From Verrucomicrobiaceae bacterium (GTDB taxonomy: Bacteria; Verrucomicrobiota; Verrucomicrobiia; Verrucomicrobiales; Verrucomicrobiaceae): a stretch of DNA of 64,000 nucleotides. Location of the stretch: contig JABTUN010000002.1 in the NCBI GenBank assembly GCA_015075365.1, forward strand, positions 1,612,001 to 1,676,000. The letters run 5' to 3'. The notes beneath the pieces are model-generated. The model saw nothing but the letters and a program-made list of their open reading frames with translations. It made no database searches and was not told the origin of the DNA. Below, piece by piece: positions 7,161 to 15,834 of this stretch. The position numbers and the translations under genes were made by a program. Position 1 is the stretch's first letter, and every line of letters starts with the position of its first letter.

Positions 7161-10100
7161 ATGCGTTTTGCCATCCTTCTCGCCCTCATGACCGTCACTG
7201 CGGCGGCGCAGAGCGTTTATGTCTCGCGCTTCTGGCACAATCATCAGCCGATCTACTGGCCGGAGTGGAATGGGAATGGTGCGCAGACGCAGCGCATCCA
7301 GCATGCGTGGGACAGCATCGTTTTGAAGGGCGGGCAGACCTACGGCACCGGCGTTGGACATCCGGACAACAACCTGACGGACATCTTTGGCCTGCCGGAT
7401 CGCCAGAGCGCGTATCAAAGCGGACCGCGCAACTCGCTGGCGAACCTGAGCACCAGCGCGGGCTTTGCGATGAGCTACTCGGGCTCGCTGATCGACAACA
7501 TCCGCAGCCTCGGCGCAAACAACCAGCTCGGCTACGGCAGCGGCTGGTGGAATGGGAATCGCGAGGCGCGTGGCTGGACGACGCCGGGCGGCTCGCGTCG
7601 CATGGACCTCGTGGGCTTCACGTATCATCACTCGCTCGCTCCGCTGCTGCCGAAGGCGGTGTTTCGCAAGGAGATGCAGATCTTCAAACAGGCATGGTGG
7701 AAGGCCTGGGGCGGCAACATGAACCTCAGCGATCACTCGAAGGGCTTCTTTCCGACCGAGATGGCCTTCACGAGCGAGTTGATCGATGTGTTGGCCGACG
7801 AGGGCTACCAGTGGGCCATCGTGGCGAGTCATCACCTGAGCCGCACATGCCCGACTTACAATGATCGCGCGAATCCGACCGGGACGTTTCAGATCAAGTC
7901 GTCGCCGCCGAACAAGGCGGACCAGCTTGGGCCTTCGCCGACGAGCGGTTGGTGGTTCAACGAACCGAATCCGGGTCAGGCGGCGTGGAATGTCACGCCG
8001 CATGCTTATCAGCTTCATCGCATCAAATATGTGAACCCGAGCACCGGCGCGGAGAAAAGCATCATCGCAGTGCCGAGCGATGACGCGCTGAGCTACGTCG
8101 CCGGCTACAGCGGTGCGCAGATTGGCATGGTGAGCGGAAACATCGCGCCGGGCGGCACGGCGGAGCGTCCGGTGATCGCGCTGCCATCGACGGATGGTGA
8201 CAACGCGTGGGGCGGCGGCAGCAGCTCGTATTTTGAGAGCACGCCGGCCTTCTTCGGCGCAGCGCAGAGCAGCGGCTACGCGGTGTGCGCCATTCAAGAC
8301 CTCGTGAATGCCAAACCGCCGCCTGCGGGCCAGTTCGCGCACATCGAGGACGGCGCGTGGATTTTTCCGGAGAGCGATTACGGCTCGCCTTACTTCCTGA
8401 AATGGATCGAGCCGCCGGTGGGCAGCGCCACGAGCACGACGAAGGTGCCGGGCACGGTCATCGACATGGAGACGCCCGGTTTCGCGCTGAAATTCTGGAG
8501 CTGGGCTCCGGTCATCACCGGCGCGAATTGGTGCGAGACGGCCGAGCAGGTGTGGAAGGATGAAAACGCCGCGAATGCCGTGGCGGCGTGGAAGATTCAA
8601 GATCCCTACGACAACCTCAACGGCGGCACCTGGAGCAATCCGAATGATGTGGAGCTCGCGTGGCACATTTATCTCGGCGGGCTCGACTCCGGCTTCAATT
8701 ACTACGGCGGGCTGGGCAATGACGACGAGGTGAAGCAGAGCCTCGCCACGCGTCGCGCCATCGAGAAGCTCACACCGTGGTTCACGCAGACGCGTCGCGA
8801 CAATGACCGCACCGCGCCGAGCGTGCTGAGGCCGCAGCGCTTCCCCTACAATCCGGGCGCTTACACCTTTGGATGGTTCAACAGCATTCCCGGCGGGAAC
8901 ACAAGCTACCTGAAGAAGATGCCGAGCGAGTTTTACATCTGGACGCATGCCTACGACCTCAGCGGCATCAGCACGATCAATGTGAAAGTGCGGCTCGATG
9001 GCGATGGCGTGAACACGATGGCGAGCAACCAAAACGAGACCTACGCAGGAGGTGACGAGGTGGGCGCGTGGATCACGCTGCCGATGACGAAGCGCGTGCT
9101 GCCGAATACACGCGCCGCGCTCAATGCAGCGGCGAACAACGGCCAGATCGACTACTTCATCACGCCGCCGGAACTGGCGGATTACTACTTTGCGAAGATC
9201 ACGGCCGCGAACGTGCCGGGCTTCAAAAACAAGCTGCTCGACTACTACATCGAGGCCACGGACTCGAAGGGAAACACGCACCAGAGCGAGATCCAGCATG
9301 TGTGGGTCGAGGATGATGGCTCCGCGACCACGCCACCAGCCAAACCCACCGGCCTGAACGCCACCGCGACCTCCAGCACGCAGATTTCACTCACCTGGAC
9401 TGCCACGCCGGATGCCACGAGCTATCTCGTGAGGCGCGATGGCATTCAAATCGCCACGCCGACAACGAACAGCCTCACGAGCAGCGGTTTGACGCCGAGC
9501 ACCACCTACAGCTACACCGTCATCGCGGTGAACAGCGCGGGGAATTCACCGGAGAGCGATCCCGCGAGTGCCACCACGCAAGCTCCACCGCCGCCACCGG
9601 CCACGCCGACGGGTTTGACGGCGAACGCGGTGAGCAGCTCGCAGATCAACGTGAGCTGGAATGCCTCCGCCAACGCCACGAGCTATGTTTTGAAGCGAAA
9701 CGGCAGCACCATTGCCACGCAAGCGGGCACGAGCTTCAACGACACCGGTCGCAGCCCGAACACGACCTACAGCTACACGATTTCGGCGAGCAACAGCAGC
9801 GGCACGAGCGCGGACAGCACCGCCGTGAATGCCACCACGCCCGCCGCGCCGGTGAATTTCGTCATGGATGGCACGGCGGACAGCGTGGGCTACTTGGTGG
9901 CGCAAAATGGCATGACGCTGTTTGCGGCGCTGCGCGGCTCGAGGCTCTATGTGGGCACCTGGAGCACGGGAAATGGCACCGGCGGTGCGAATGACCATTT
10001 TGTGTATGTGAGCGACAGCGTGCTCGCGAGCGCCTCGACGGCCGCGCCGTGGGCCAAAGCCGGTTTGATCGCCATTCCGGCCGGAAAACCGTTTTTGGCG

Positions 10101-10637
10101 GCTGAAAGCAGCAACAACTACGTTGGCTGGCAAAATGCCGGAACGGCCACCGTGACCGCTTTCAAGGCCGCGACGAGCAGCGGGCAGATGGAAGGCAGCA
10201 TCGACCTCTCGCAGGCCTTTGGCGCGCTGCCTTCCTCCGTCTATCTCGCCAGCGTGGCCTACGGCACCGCCGATGCGGGCGTGATCGGCAGCCAGTGCCC
10301 GGCGGGCAACGCGAACAACAACCTCGAACCGGGCGAGTTCCTGCAATTTCCCGTCGTCGCTGTGCGCGATGACAACAACGACGGCGTGCTGGACCGGCTC
10401 GATCCGGCGCTCGATTTCAAAGTCACTCAACTCACCGGCAGCGCCACCAGCCTCGATCTCACCTGGGCCACCGTGCCCGGCAAAAGCTACGAGATCCAGT
10501 GGAGCGACGACTTCCTCACCTGGCAGAGCGTGGCGGGCTCCACCCGCACCGCGTCGAGCGGCTCCTCATCGCAAAGCATCACGCTGAGCAGCGGTGGCGC
10601 GCCGCGTCGCTTCTACCGTGTGCGTTTGCTGCCGTGA
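7161..10637 (+). CDS. Secreted GH57-family glycoside hydrolase with two fibronectin III domains
   Basis: 1158 residues. A signal peptide (residues 1-16, hydrophobic with TAAA before Gln) precedes a GH57-type catalytic region. HNHQP at residues 26-30 is the first GH57 signature; GFFPTEMAF near residue 195 matches the motif that carries the nucleophile Glu, and TDGDNAWGGG near residue 350 could hold the acid/base Asp. Residues about 723-806 and 812-893 are two fibronectin type III repeats (SSTQISLTW and SSSQINVSW strands, TYSYTV and TYSYTI ends). The last 260 residues include a beta-rich region and a final FLTWQ...RRFYRVRL strand often seen at the C-terminus of exported verrucomicrobial proteins. 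GH57 enzymes act on alpha-glucans; export plus FnIII modules suggests use of extracellular polysaccharide. Repetitive codon use (gcgagc, acgagc) fills the linker domains. Confidence 0.8.
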   Translation: MRFAILLALMTVTAAAQSVYVSRFWHNHQPIYWPEWNGNGAQTQRIQHAWDSIVLKGGQTYGTGVGHPDNNLTDIFGLPDRQSAYQSGPRNSLANLSTSAGFAMSYSGSLIDNIRSLGANNQLGYGSGWWNGNREARGWTTPGGSRRMDLVGFTYHHSLAPLLPKAVFRKEMQIFKQAWWKAWGGNMNLSDHSKGFFPTEMAFTSELIDVLADEGYQWAIVASHHLSRTCPTYNDRANPTGTFQIKSSPPNKADQLGPSPTSGWWFNEPNPGQAAWNVTPHAYQLHRIKYVNPSTGAEKSIIAVPSDDALSYVAGYSGAQIGMVSGNIAPGGTAERPVIALPSTDGDNAWGGGSSSYFESTPAFFGAAQSSGYAVCAIQDLVNAKPPPAGQFAHIEDGAWIFPESDYGSPYFLKWIEPPVGSATSTTKVPGTVIDMETPGFALKFWSWAPVITGANWCETAEQVWKDENAANAVAAWKIQDPYDNLNGGTWSNPNDVELAWHIYLGGLDSGFNYYGGLGNDDEVKQSLATRRAIEKLTPWFTQTRRDNDRTAPSVLRPQRFPYNPGAYTFGWFNSIPGGNTSYLKKMPSEFYIWTHAYDLSGISTINVKVRLDGDGVNTMASNQNETYAGGDEVGAWITLPMTKRVLPNTRAALNAAANNGQIDYFITPPELADYYFAKITAANVPGFKNKLLDYYIEATDSKGNTHQSEIQHVWVEDDGSATTPPAKPTGLNATATSSTQISLTWTATPDATSYLVRRDGIQIATPTTNSLTSSGLTPSTTYSYTVIAVNSAGNSPESDPASATTQAPPPPPATPTGLTANAVSSSQINVSWNASANATSYVLKRNGSTIATQAGTSFNDTGRSPNTTYSYTISASNSSGTSADSTAVNATTPAAPVNFVMDGTADSVGYLVAQNGMTLFAALRGSRLYVGTWSTGNGTGGANDHFVYVSDSVLASASTAAPWAKAGLIAIPAGKPFLAAESSNNYVGWQNAGTATVTAFKAATSSGQMEGSIDLSQAFGALPSSVYLASVAYGTADAGVIGSQCPAGNANNNLEPGEFLQFPVVAVRDDNNDGVLDRLDPALDFKVTQLTGSATSLDLTWATVPGKSYEIQWSDDFLTWQSVAGSTRTASSGSSSQSITLSSGGAPRRFYRVRLLP

Positions 10638-10700
10638 CAGGCGGTGTGCCGTCGTGGGAATATATTGCCACACGGAGAGCGATTCCGTAAAAAAGGCTGA

Positions 10701-13574
10701 ATGCGCAACGCCTACAGTTCCTCCCTCTTCCCGTTCCTTTGTCTGGCAATCGCGCTGCCAGGAAAGGTCGGCCGGGCGTGGGAGAGCGCTCTTTATGGTC
10801 CGGGCTGGCAGGCCACTCCGGCGCTGTCATTCGAGACGGACAAGATCGTGCAGGATTTTTCCTTCGCAGGCTACCGACGCGGGGAGGTGCCGCTGCCGGT
10901 GACGCCGCCGGGGCTGACTTACAACGTGGTGACGACCTATGGCGCGGACCCGACGGGCGCCTTGGACAGCACGGTGGCAATTCAGAGCGCCATCAATGCC
11001 GCCGCGGCGGCCGGGGGCGGCATCGTGTGGCTGCCGGCGGGGCTTTACAAAATCAGCCCGCAAGGGGCGAACAGCTACTGCCTGCAAATCAACGCCAGCG
11101 GCGTGGTGCTTCGCGGCGCGGGGACCGGACAGACCTTCCTGCTGAACACGCAGACGGTGATGCGGGACAAGAACATCATCAACGTCACCGGCCCCTCCAG
11201 CGCGGCCTGGACGACGGTGCAATCGCCCTCGACGAACATCACGACGGACCTGCCCGGCCCGGTGACGGAGATCCCGGTGGTGAGCGTGGCGGGCTTTGCC
11301 GTGGGAGATCACATCCTCGTGCGCGCGGACCCCGGCGATGCCTGGGCCACGGAGCATCTGGAGGATGGCTGGGTGGGCCACGCGGGCAGCTACGGGCGGC
11401 TGATGTACCTCCGCCAGATCGTGGCGCTCGACGCGGTGAGCAACATCATCACACTGGACATTCCCACGCGCTACACGCTCAAGACACGGGATGCCGCGCG
11501 GGTTTACAAAAAGACGACGCTGATCACCGAGGCGGGTCTGGAGGGCTTCTCCATCGGCAATGTGCAGCATCCGGGCAGCTCCGGCTGGGGCGAGGAGGAT
11601 TACACCACGGCGGGCACCTCCGCCTACGATGTGCATAACAGCTATGTCATCCGCATGAGCCGGGTGCGCGACGGCTGGATCAAGAACGTGCATACTTACC
11701 AGCCGGCGGGCAACACGACCACGACCCACCTTTTAAACAATGGCATCCTGCTCTCTGAATGCTCCCGCGTGACGGTGAAGGGCTGCTACTTCCGCAGGCC
11801 GCAGTTCGGCGGCGGAGGCGGCGCGGGCTACATGTACCGCCTCCAGAACAGCGGCGACTGCCTGGTGCGGGATTCCACCGCCGAGTTCTGCCGCCACGGG
11901 TTTGTTTTTTCCCACATGGCCAGCAGCGGAAACGTACTGCACGCCTGCCTGGACAAGACGACCGGCAAGCAGACGGGGAACACCGGCAATCAAAACACCT
12001 CCGGCAAGGGCAGCGATCATCACATGCACTTCAGCCACTCGAACCTGGTGGATGCCTGCACGGCGGACGGCAGTTGGTTTGAGGCGCGCTACCGGCCCTC
12101 TGGCTCGGCTCCGCTGCACAATCTGACCGCGGCGCACACCGTCTTTTGGAACACGGAGGGCAAAGGCACGGCGGCTGCTTATGTGGTGCATTCCCAGCAG
12201 AGCCGCTACGGCTATGTCATCGGTACACGCGGCACGCTGACGGCGGTGAACACCGGCGGCACCTCGACGGCCAAAACGGCTCCCGTGGATCATGTGGAGG
12301 GCACGGCGCAGGGGGACACGCTCACGCCCTTCTCCCTCTTCCGCGAGCAGCGCCGCCGGCGGATCGGCCTGCCCACGGTGGCCGAGATGGCGGAGATGCG
12401 GGTGCTTTTTCCAAACAACACCGCGCTGGTGACACCGCAGGTTTGGTTCGGCGATTCCACCACGGTGCCGCCTGACGCGGCCTTCACCTGGGCACGCAGC
12501 AGCGGACCGGGTGCCGCCGATCTGCAAAACGCGGGCGGCTTTGCCGTGAATGCCGCCTTTCTCCTGCCGGGGGCGCACACATTGACGCTCACCATCAGCC
12601 GCCATGGCAGCCTGGAGGAGGACTGGGCCGCCAGCGTCCCTGCCACGGTGCGTGTGCTGCCCGCTGGCACGGTGGAAACGGAGTTACCACCCGTCGCGGA
12701 CGCCCATGTGCAAGTCGGCACGCCGGACACGAACTACAACAACACGGTCCTGTGGATGAAAAATGTCGGCGGCAGCAATTCGGTGAACCGGGAGATCTTC
12801 ATGCGCTTTGACCTTTCCAGCCTCGCAGGCCGCACGGTGCAGTCCGCGGAGCTACGCCTGAACTCCACCGAGCCGGACACAGCGGCCACGGGGCAGACGC
12901 ATTTCGTGGCCAGCGACACATGGAGCGAGGCAGGCATCACCTGGAACACCCGCCCGGCGGTCTCGACTTTGCTGCAAACATGGCCGCTCGCCACCGACTA
13001 CACGCAACGCATCGACCTCACCAGCAGCACCGCCGCCGAGGCGGCCGGGGATCGTTTGCTCTCGCTGCGTCATTCCGTCCTGAGCCAGACAAACAATGCC
13101 ACCGTCTTCAAATACGCCTCACGCGAGCATTCCACCACGGCCCTCCGTCCGCGCCTGCGCGTGCTGCACAGCGAGGTGTGGCCCTCATTTGCCTCCTGGA
13201 TCGCCGGTTTTCCCGGCGTTCCCGCAGGCCAGCGTGGCGCGGAGGATGATCCTGACGGCGACGGGCTCAAAAACCTGGAGGAATACGCCCGCCGCACTCT
13301 GCCGCACGCCGCGCAGTCCCTGCCCCCTTCCCTGCTGGCGGATCAAGGCAGCGGCGGCATCCTGAGACTGAAACTACCAGCCGGCGCCACGATGCCACCC
13401 GGCGTCCATCCCATCCTGGAGCACAACACCACGCTCTCAACCTCGGGCTGGCAAGCTGTGCCGCGAGCAAACGCCACACTCGAAGCAGCCGACCTCCTCT
13501 TCACATCGCCGCCTGCTTTGTCGCAGGCCGGCAGCGGCTTTTTCAGGCTGCGTCTGGAGGTGGTGGCGGAGTAG
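10701..13574 (+). CDS. Secreted right-handed beta-helix protein (pectate-lyase-3-like) with DNRLRE domain
   Basis: 957 residues with an N-terminal signal sequence (hydrophobic residues about 9-22). Residues about 75-130 read NVVTTYGADPTGA then AIQSAINAAAAAGGGIVWLPAG, the usual opening of the pectate-lyase-3 / GH28-like beta-helix superfamily. The following 400 residues hold the helix rungs. Residues about 655-820 match a DNRLRE domain (ADAHVQVG, NREIFMRFDLSSL, AELRL, TWSEAGITWNTRPA), a beta-sandwich found on exported proteins. The C-terminus ends in a FFRLRL strand like the previous gene. The role is probably attachment to or cleavage of an acidic polysaccharide; catalytic residues are not evident, so a structural role is possible. 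It lies 63 bases behind the GH57 gene on the same strand. Confidence 0.75.
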   Translation: MRNAYSSSLFPFLCLAIALPGKVGRAWESALYGPGWQATPALSFETDKIVQDFSFAGYRRGEVPLPVTPPGLTYNVVTTYGADPTGALDSTVAIQSAINAAAAAGGGIVWLPAGLYKISPQGANSYCLQINASGVVLRGAGTGQTFLLNTQTVMRDKNIINVTGPSSAAWTTVQSPSTNITTDLPGPVTEIPVVSVAGFAVGDHILVRADPGDAWATEHLEDGWVGHAGSYGRLMYLRQIVALDAVSNIITLDIPTRYTLKTRDAARVYKKTTLITEAGLEGFSIGNVQHPGSSGWGEEDYTTAGTSAYDVHNSYVIRMSRVRDGWIKNVHTYQPAGNTTTTHLLNNGILLSECSRVTVKGCYFRRPQFGGGGGAGYMYRLQNSGDCLVRDSTAEFCRHGFVFSHMASSGNVLHACLDKTTGKQTGNTGNQNTSGKGSDHHMHFSHSNLVDACTADGSWFEARYRPSGSAPLHNLTAAHTVFWNTEGKGTAAAYVVHSQQSRYGYVIGTRGTLTAVNTGGTSTAKTAPVDHVEGTAQGDTLTPFSLFREQRRRRIGLPTVAEMAEMRVLFPNNTALVTPQVWFGDSTTVPPDAAFTWARSSGPGAADLQNAGGFAVNAAFLLPGAHTLTLTISRHGSLEEDWAASVPATVRVLPAGTVETELPPVADAHVQVGTPDTNYNNTVLWMKNVGGSNSVNREIFMRFDLSSLAGRTVQSAELRLNSTEPDTAATGQTHFVASDTWSEAGITWNTRPAVSTLLQTWPLATDYTQRIDLTSSTAAEAAGDRLLSLRHSVLSQTNNATVFKYASREHSTTALRPRLRVLHSEVWPSFASWIAGFPGVPAGQRGAEDDPDGDGLKNLEEYARRTLPHAAQSLPPSLLADQGSGGILRLKLPAGATMPPGVHPILEHNTTLSTSGWQAVPRANATLEAADLLFTSPPALSQAGSGFFRLRLEVVAE

Positions 13575-13588
13575 CCGGGCGCACCGCA

Positions 13589-14470
13589 TCATCGGCAGCC
13601 AATGGATGGACCATCCGCGGCATGCAGGTGCAGCGCCGCCAGATCCGTGCCCTGGCGCAGCATGGCGAGCGCCACCCAGCGGCCAGTGACCGGATGAAGC
13701 GTGGCGCTCGTGATGCCGCCGGCCTGTTTGTCCGTCCAGAGTGTGTCGCCGCGTTTCAACGGTTCGTCGCCCTCCAGCGCGATCATCACGCGAGGCATCT
13801 TGCCGGTGGTTTTGATGCGGGAAAGCACCTCCTGGCCGATGTAGCAGCCCTTGGAGAAATCCATGGCACGCGCCTCGATCCCGGCCTCTGCAGGGAATGT
13901 ATCAGGACCCAGTTCGTGAGGCCAGCGCGGCACGTTTTGAAGGATGCGCCATGTTTCGGCCTCGTCATCGTTCAAGACACGAATGGACGGCTGAAAAGCG
14001 GCGGCAGCGGGCAGCCAGATGTCACGCCCCTCCAGGCCAAAGCGTGTCGCATGCAGCACATGCCCCCGGGATTCCGTCAAGGCTGCCATGGCCTCATCAC
14101 TCACATTTGTCTCTGTGCCCCCAAACACATGCCACAACTGCCATTCGTCGGTCACGTCCGCCAGTTCCACATCATCGGCCACGATGTAGCGCTCCAGGCG
14201 CAGGGCCAGCGGCTCGCGCAGCCCCGGCTCGGCATCCAGGAACAAGCAATCATCGTCAGCGTGGATGAAAACATCGCCGGAGATGCGTCCCTTCACATCG
14301 GTCACGCAGGCGTAGAGCGCCGCGGAGGCGGAGGCGCGGCGCACATCGTTGGTCACCTGGCCGTTGAGATAGCGCACACGGTCCGCGCCCGTCAGGCGGA
14401 ACTTCGCACGGGTGGAAAGCAGCACGGCGGCACCGTGGAGGGAGATTTCCTGGAAGACTTCAGGGGACAT
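13589..14470 (-). CDS. ygfZ: YgfZ/GcvT-like folate-binding protein
   Basis: 293 residues from the ATG at 14470. YgfZ-type proteins bind tetrahydrofolate and help maintain Fe-S enzymes such as the tRNA methylthiotransferase MiaB; they share the fold of the glycine-cleavage T protein but lack its activity. The diagnostic KGCYIGQEVLSR motif (K-G-C-Y-x-G-Q-E) is present at about residues 197-208. Early residues show RFRLTGADRVRYLNGQVTNDV, also typical. Its stop lies 14 bases from the convergent beta-helix gene. Codons upstream of the chosen start are open but show no family similarity and contain a short repeat-rich leader. Confidence 0.92.
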   Translation of the reverse strand: MSPEVFQEISLHGAAVLLSTRAKFRLTGADRVRYLNGQVTNDVRRASASAALYACVTDVKGRISGDVFIHADDDCLFLDAEPGLREPLALRLERYIVADDVELADVTDEWQLWHVFGGTETNVSDEAMAALTESRGHVLHATRFGLEGRDIWLPAAAAFQPSIRVLNDDEAETWRILQNVPRWPHELGPDTFPAEAGIEARAMDFSKGCYIGQEVLSRIKTTGKMPRVMIALEGDEPLKRGDTLWTDKQAGGITSATLHPVTGRWVALAMLRQGTDLAALHLHAADGPSIGCR

Positions 14471-14589
14471 GCGGGAGGAATGCGCGGGGCTGCGCCCTCC
14501 CGCAAGCCGCGAGCGGTGGTGAATTGACGCCGCATCAGACCAAGCTGACAAGACGCCCTCTGACTTCTGACCTCTGACCGCCCGCCCCA

Positions 14590-15294
14590 ATGCCTCCCGA
14601 TCCTCCAGCACCTCCCGGCATCCGATCCGCCATCTCAGCGGCCTTCCGCCAAAACCGCGTGCCCTGCATTCTGCTGAACGTGCTCGTGGTGGCGCTCGTG
14701 GTCAGTTACTACCGCGTTCCCGCCGTGGCAGGCCTGTGGGAGGCCGTCGGTGCCTTCAAGCTGGGCTGGTCCTACGCCTTTTCGCTCGCCTCCACCATCT
14801 TTGCGGCGGCCGTGATGCCCTTTGGCGTGCAATCGCTCATGGGAACCCTGCGGCAGGAAGGAAAATGGCGGCGTTTGGCGCTGACAATGCTCTTCTGGGG
14901 CTACCGCGGCATGGAGATCGACCTCTTTTACCGCGTGCAGGGCTGGCTCTTCGGTCACGGCAATGACGCGCGCACGCTGGTCATCAAAGTGGCTGTGGAC
15001 CAGTTCCTCATGAGCCCGTTGTGGTTCGTGCCGACCTATGTCATCGCCCTGCGCTGGATCGAGCATGGCCGCACCTGGCAGGAGCTGCGCCGCACGCTCG
15101 ACCGCGCCTTCTGGACGCGCACGCTGCCCACCGTGCTGGTCACGAACTGGATCGTGTGGATTCCCACGCTGGCCCTGGTTTACAGCCTGCCGCCCGCGCT
15201 TCAGTTCCCGCTGTTTTCCATCGTGATGTGCTTTTTCATCCTCGTCGTCACGGTGATGACACGCCCGGCGGCCGCTCACAAAGGTACCTCGTAA
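14590..15294 (+). CDS. Four-helix membrane protein resembling Mpv17/PMP22
   Basis: 234 residues with about four to five hydrophobic segments (near residues 23-42, 58-78, 130-150, 175-195 and 200-222). The layout and the segments VDQFLMSPLWFVPTYV and NWIVWIPTLALVYSLP recall the eukaryotic peroxisomal/mitochondrial Mpv17/PMP22 family, whose signature has DQ followed by a Pro-rich helix and a W-x-W-P-x-x-Q-x-x-N motif; here it reads NWIVWIP, so the match is partial. The function in bacteria is unknown; Mpv17 forms channels. The last 19 bases overlap the convergent flavin-oxidase gene. An ATG start follows a leader containing the short repeats tctgacttctgacctctgac. Confidence 0.6.
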   Translation: MPPDPPAPPGIRSAISAAFRQNRVPCILLNVLVVALVVSYYRVPAVAGLWEAVGAFKLGWSYAFSLASTIFAAAVMPFGVQSLMGTLRQEGKWRRLALTMLFWGYRGMEIDLFYRVQGWLFGHGNDARTLVIKVAVDQFLMSPLWFVPTYVIALRWIEHGRTWQELRRTLDRAFWTRTLPTVLVTNWIVWIPTLALVYSLPPALQFPLFSIVMCFFILVVTVMTRPAAAHKGTS

Positions 15295-15719
15295 TACTCC
15301 AGCGCCCATTCCCGCATGTAGCGCACGCGGCTTGGGACAAAGCGGTAGATGATGAGCTCCGGATTGTCGATGCTGCCCAGATAAGCGCGCAGCAGCGGGT
15401 TCGACGCCCAGATGTCCTCCAGCAGCGCGCGCTCCGTGACGATCTCCGCGCGCGCGGTGAGGCGCACCTGGTTGTGCTCGTCGTCCGTGTAGCAGAGTTC
15501 CGCGTTTGGATTGGCCTCCAGCTCCCGCGTCTTGCCGTAGCGGCGCAGATTTGCCACATAGACCGTGAAACCATCCACTTTCACCGGCGAAACCGGCCGC
15601 ACACGCGGCTGCGCGCCCTCGCAGGTGGCCAGCATGGGAAACTTCGCGCGTTTCATCGTCTCGCGCGCGAGCACGGGCACTTCGGCAGGATCAATCGGTT
15701 TGGGTTTCGGCTGGGACAT
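15276..15719 (-). CDS. Pyridoxamine 5'-phosphate oxidase-fold flavoprotein
   Basis: 147 residues from the ATG at 15719. It is a split-barrel FMN-binding protein of the PPOx / general-stress-protein-26 type: KFPMLATCEG then RVRPVSPVKVDGFTVYVAN and KTRELEANPNAELCYTDD are the usual FMN-binding strands. Such proteins reduce or bind flavin or F420-like cofactors and often act in stress defence; a PdxH role is unlikely because the PdxH substrate motif and C-terminal extension are missing. It stands alone between two plus-strand genes and overlaps the Mpv17-like gene end by 19 bases. Confidence 0.85.
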   Translation of the reverse strand: MSQPKPKPIDPAEVPVLARETMKRAKFPMLATCEGAQPRVRPVSPVKVDGFTVYVANLRRYGKTRELEANPNAELCYTDDEHNQVRLTARAEIVTERALLEDIWASNPLLRAYLGSIDNPELIIYRFVPSRVRYMREWALEYYEVPL

Positions 15720-15834
15720 GGGCGGAAAACAACGCCGCGTAAGCGGGCGCTCCATCCTGGAAAATCACGCGCATCTTTCCAGTACCCAAAACAGATGTGA
15801 AGGCTAGGATGCGCGCGCTTCCCCCACCCGAGGC

